From UBA6918 sp040754425 (lineage in GTDB: Bacteria > Pseudomonadota > Gammaproteobacteria > Burkholderiales > Thiobacillaceae): a DNA stretch of 18,852 nt. Position 1 is the first letter of the stretch, and every line of letters begins with the position of its first letter. Shown here one piece after another: positions 16,967 to 18,852 of this stretch. A model generated the notes under the pieces. It did not search any database. It was not told the DNA's origin and saw only the letters and a list, made by a program, of their open reading frames with translations. A program made the position numbers and the translations under genes. The stretch is taken from the NCBI GenBank assembly GCA_040754425.1, contig JBFMCR010000036.1, positions 1-18,852 on the forward strand, in the 5' to 3' direction.

Positions 16967-17455
16967 ATGAGAAGAAGACGGATCCTGGCCGCACTGCTGG
17001 CCCTGTGCGCTGCCACCGCCCATGCGCACGGCAACGAGAAACACGCGCGACCCTCCCCGGACTACCAGGCCGAACAGAAGGACTGGGGCATCGTTGGCGA
17101 CAAGCGCGCAATCACGCGCACCATCGCCATCGCCATGACCGACGACATGCGCTTCACGCCCGACCGGATCACGGTAAACGAAGGCGAGACCGTGCGCTTC
17201 GTCGCCAAGAACAGGGGGCGCATGCTGCACGAAATGGTCATCGGCACGACGGGCGAGCTGAAGGCGCACGCCGCGCTGATGGCCAAATATCCCAACATGG
17301 AACACGACGAGCCCTGGATGGTGCACGTCGACCCCGGCAAGACCGGGGAAATCGTCTGGCATTTCAACCGCGCAGGCCGCTTCGAATTCGCCTGCCTCAT
17401 ACCTGGCCATTACGCGGCCGGCATGCGCGGCGCCATCATCGTCACCCAACGTTAA
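16967..17455 (+). CDS. Periplasmic cupredoxin (type 1 copper protein)
   Basis: This 162-residue protein has a signal peptide (RRRR then a hydrophobic run ending AHA at about 20). A single plastocyanin/azurin-like domain (about 50-160) carries the complete type 1 copper set: His88 in MLHEMVIG, then Cys143, His148 and Met153 in ACLIPGHYAAGM. A HGNEKHA stretch right after the signal may offer an extra copper site. Such proteins transfer electrons or carry copper in the periplasm. Here it follows the oxidase gene by 18 bases and may be its electron or copper partner. GGAAGGAG at 16953-16960 fixes the start. Confidence 0.88.
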   Translation: MRRRRILAALLALCAATAHAHGNEKHARPSPDYQAEQKDWGIVGDKRAITRTIAIAMTDDMRFTPDRITVNEGETVRFVAKNRGRMLHEMVIGTTGELKAHAALMAKYPNMEHDEPWMVHVDPGKTGEIVWHFNRAGRFEFACLIPGHYAAGMRGAIIVTQR

Positions 17456-17473
17456 ACCATGAAAGGAAACTCC

Positions 17474-17872
17474 ATGAAAACCCGTTTTCTTCCCCTGCTT
17501 GCCGCAACCCTGTTCGCTGCTCCCCTGCATGCCCAGAATGTCCAGCCCGGCACCATGCAGCAAGACTCCATGCATGGCGGAGCCATGATGGACGGCTCGA
17601 CGATGCAGCCAAACCCCATGCCGAACGCTCCCATGCAAAACCCCGCGGGCATGATGAGCGATGCCGTCGTGCGCAAGATCGACCCCTCTGTGGGCAGGAT
17701 CACGCTCAAGCACGGCCCCATCACGAACCTCGACATGCCGCCCATGACCATGGTGTTCCGCGTGCGCTCGCCCGAACTTCTCAACGATCTGAAAGCCGGA
17801 GACATGGTCAAGTTCCGTGCAGAGGAGATCGGCGGCAACCTCACCGTGACCGAGATCGAGAAAGTGCAATAA
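17474..17872 (+). CDS. CusF-like periplasmic copper-binding protein with Met-rich linker
   Basis: This 132-residue protein has a signal peptide (1-20, ending PLHA), a Met-rich linker with nine Met and one His between residues 28 and 61, and a CusF-type OB-fold domain (about 63-132). In the domain the metal site reads KHGPITNLDMPPMTM: His80, Met91 and Met93 match the His/Met/Met ligands of CusF. Met88 replaces the Trp that caps Cu(I) in the E. coli protein, a change I have seen in other CusF-like domains. The likely role is a Cu(I)/Ag(I) chaperone in the periplasm. AAAGGA at 17462-17467 favours ATG 17474 over the in-frame ATG at 17459. It follows the cupredoxin gene. Confidence 0.87.
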   Translation: MKTRFLPLLAATLFAAPLHAQNVQPGTMQQDSMHGGAMMDGSTMQPNPMPNAPMQNPAGMMSDAVVRKIDPSVGRITLKHGPITNLDMPPMTMVFRVRSPELLNDLKAGDMVKFRAEEIGGNLTVTEIEKVQ

Positions 17873-17924
17873 GCCGACACGGGCGGGCCATCAGACGCCC
17901 GCCTTGCCTTGCAAAGGAAAAATC

Positions 17925-18143
17925 TTGAATGGAACCATCACGAAATCGACGCTGACCTGCCCCGCATGCGGGCAGTCCAAAACCGAAACCATGTCCACCG
18001 ACCACTGCCAGTGGTTTTACGAATGCACGCACTGCCAAGCCCTGCTGCGGCCCAAGCCAGGCGACTGCTGCGTGTTCTGCTCCTACGGCGATGCACCCTG
18101 CCCACCCATCCAGCAGGGACATGGCCATGGCTGCCGCTCCTGA
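17925..18143 (+). CDS. GDCCVxC-motif Cys-rich protein
   Basis: This 72-residue protein is likely cytoplasmic, with ten cysteines. It has TCPACG (Cys12, Cys15), Cys28 in STDHCQWFYEC, a CTHC pair (Cys34, Cys37), then KPGDCCVFCSYG (Cys48, 49, 52) and PCPPIQ. It ends in a GHGHGC tail. This is the pattern of the GDCCVxC domain family, short proteins often found beside mercury, copper or other heavy-metal genes. The arrangement suggests a zinc-ribbon-like or thiol metal-binding fold; no biochemical role is known to me. No ATG is available; TTG 17925 is chosen because AAAGGA lies six bases upstream and family members begin just before this point. It is the last gene of the copper cluster. Confidence 0.82.
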   Translation: MNGTITKSTLTCPACGQSKTETMSTDHCQWFYECTHCQALLRPKPGDCCVFCSYGDAPCPPIQQGHGHGCRS

Positions 18144-18226
18144 CGGCGGCACATTAGAATTGCTGAATGGTCTGTTGGACATTTCGGCTGCCGGGGCGCA
18201 GGATACGCCCATAAGGAAATCCGGCC

Positions 18227-18283
18227 ATGTCGCTGAAATTTCTTATGCAGAGATTTTTGAGTCGTGAAGTACAGGAGATGTGA
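18227..18283 (+). CDS. Possible 18-residue leader peptide ORF
   Basis: ATG 18227 opens an 18-codon frame (MSLKFLMQRFLSREVQEM) whose TGA ends one base before the start of the next gene. AAGGA about ten bases upstream could serve as its ribosome binding site. The downstream gene's own AGGAG is inside this frame, so translating the short ORF could control access to that site. The peptide is amphipathic and basic at its start. It may be chance; there is no family evidence. Confidence 0.3.
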   Translation: MSLKFLMQRFLSREVQEM

Positions 18284-18284
18284 A

Positions 18285-18698
18285 ATGCAAGCAGTGGATT
18301 ACAGCAATTACAATTTCGGCCAGCGTCTGGATGACTTCATCCACGAGGTCATGAACCTGGGCGGCGCGCCGCGCAAGGAATCCGACCTGACCGAAGGCCA
18401 GAAAGTCTTCCTGCGCGCCGTCAAGCGCGAGAAGATCAAGTACGTCGACCCGCAGCGCCAGGGCTATCCGCACAACCAGCTCGAGCAGCTGGAGTCCTTT
18501 ACCCGCACTATCGGCGACCTGCACAACTCCTATTTCGACAGCGGCATGCACAAGGTCAGCGACTGTCTCTACAACCGCTGGAAAATGCTGTACGAAGAAT
18601 GCAAGAAACTGGCCGCGGCCGGCGGCGCCAACCAGCCCTGCTGGGTGGACGTGATCGAAGTCGAAAAATCCGACATGCCGGCCTTCTTCGACGCCTGA
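18285..18698 (+). CDS. Conserved-looking hypothetical protein
   Basis: I do not recognise this 137-residue soluble protein. It is charged and aromatic, with no signal peptide or membrane span. It begins MQAVDYSNYNFGQRLDDFIHEVMNL and looks mostly helical (about 1-25, 36-55, 66-115). It contains a Cys at 94 and at 106, a QPCW segment (117-120) and an acidic end VDVIEVEKSDMPAFFDA. Codon use and GC level match the neighbouring genes, so it is a real gene. ATG 18285 is chosen over the in-frame GTG at 18264 because AGGAG (18273-18277) lies seven bases upstream. It stands alone behind a 140-bp gap and is closed by a strong terminator. Its link to the copper genes is unproven. Confidence 0.75.
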   Translation: MQAVDYSNYNFGQRLDDFIHEVMNLGGAPRKESDLTEGQKVFLRAVKREKIKYVDPQRQGYPHNQLEQLESFTRTIGDLHNSYFDSGMHKVSDCLYNRWKMLYEECKKLAAAGGANQPCWVDVIEVEKSDMPAFFDA

Positions 18699-18720
18699 TT
18701 TCCCAGCCATCACTTACAAG

Positions 18721-18743
18721 GCCCGGATTTTCCGGGCTTTTTT
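18721..18743 (+). terminator. Rho-independent terminator
   Basis: GCCCGGA (18721-18727) pairs perfectly with TCCGGGC (18731-18737) around a 3-nt loop and is followed directly by six T residues. It lies 22 bases after the stop of the 137-residue hypothetical protein and is a textbook intrinsic terminator for the + strand. Confidence 0.92.
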
Positions 18744-18761
18744 GTTGGCTGAAATCCCGTT

Positions 18762-18852
18762 AAGGGGGAAGGGGGAAGGGGGATGCCCACCCGGCGCTGC
18801 GCGCCACCCTCCCTGCCGGGAGGGTTTAACCCTTCCCCCTTCCCCCTTCCCC
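18762..18852. repeat. G-run tandem heptamer with inverted copy
   Basis: Three exact AAGGGGG heptamers (18762-18782) are mirrored by TTCCCCC-type units on the right (18830-18852, cut by the window edge). Two small hairpins sit between them: GGCGC/GCGCC (18793-18805) and ACCCTCCC/GGGAGGGT (18806-18825). The whole could fold as one large cruciform, and the G runs could form quadruplexes. No gene is seen in it. Confidence 0.75.

Overview
The window is GC-rich (roughly 60-65% by eye), tightly packed, and reads as a chromosomal segment of a betaproteobacterium. I infer this from the urt-ure gene order, the protein style and the copper-gene set; I cannot name a genus (Rhodocyclales/Nitrosomonadales-like would be my guess). 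Almost every gene lies on the + strand. The exceptions are a small HTH gene at the left and an aspartic-protease gene near the middle.

Layout. Positions 1-444 are non-coding: a GC hairpin, then a short tandem array of a 'GGGGTCAGGTCTTGCATC' repeat. Next comes a solitary HigA-type antitoxin gene (445-723, minus). Positions 894-6435 hold urtABCDE, a complete ABC importer for urea. Positions 6436-6675 hold a palindromic MITE-like element with perfect 19-bp terminal inverted repeats; its right end supplies two bases of the ureD start codon. Positions 6674-11680 hold ureDABCEFG, a complete nickel urease with all accessory proteins, followed by a 72-residue secreted/membrane mini-protein resembling the N-terminus of HupE/UreJ. 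A perfect 20-bp palindrome (11907-11953) separates this operon from a convergent retropepsin-like protease gene. That gene in turn abuts, start codon to start codon, a divergent class I glutamine amidotransferase gene.

Positions 13345-18143 form a copper-handling cluster: a secreted CxxCxxC protein, a small exported protein of unknown function, a TolC-family outer-membrane lipoprotein, a Tat-exported multicopper oxidase, a cupredoxin, a Met-rich CusF-like protein and a GDCCVxC-motif Cys-rich protein. No inner-membrane pump or membrane-fusion partner is encoded in the window. The right end carries an unrecognised 137-residue protein preceded by an 18-codon leader ORF, a classical rho-independent terminator, and a G-run array with inverted copies running off the edge.

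How it works together. UrtA captures urea in the periplasm, and UrtBC with ATPases UrtDE import it. UreABC, activated with nickel by UreDEFG, hydrolyses it to ammonia and carbamate/CO2, so the left two thirds is a nitrogen-scavenging module. The copper cluster looks like a separate periplasmic detoxification module: cuprous-ion oxidation, metal chaperones and an outer-membrane exit channel. All assignments rest on reading motifs and family resemblance; no database search was run.
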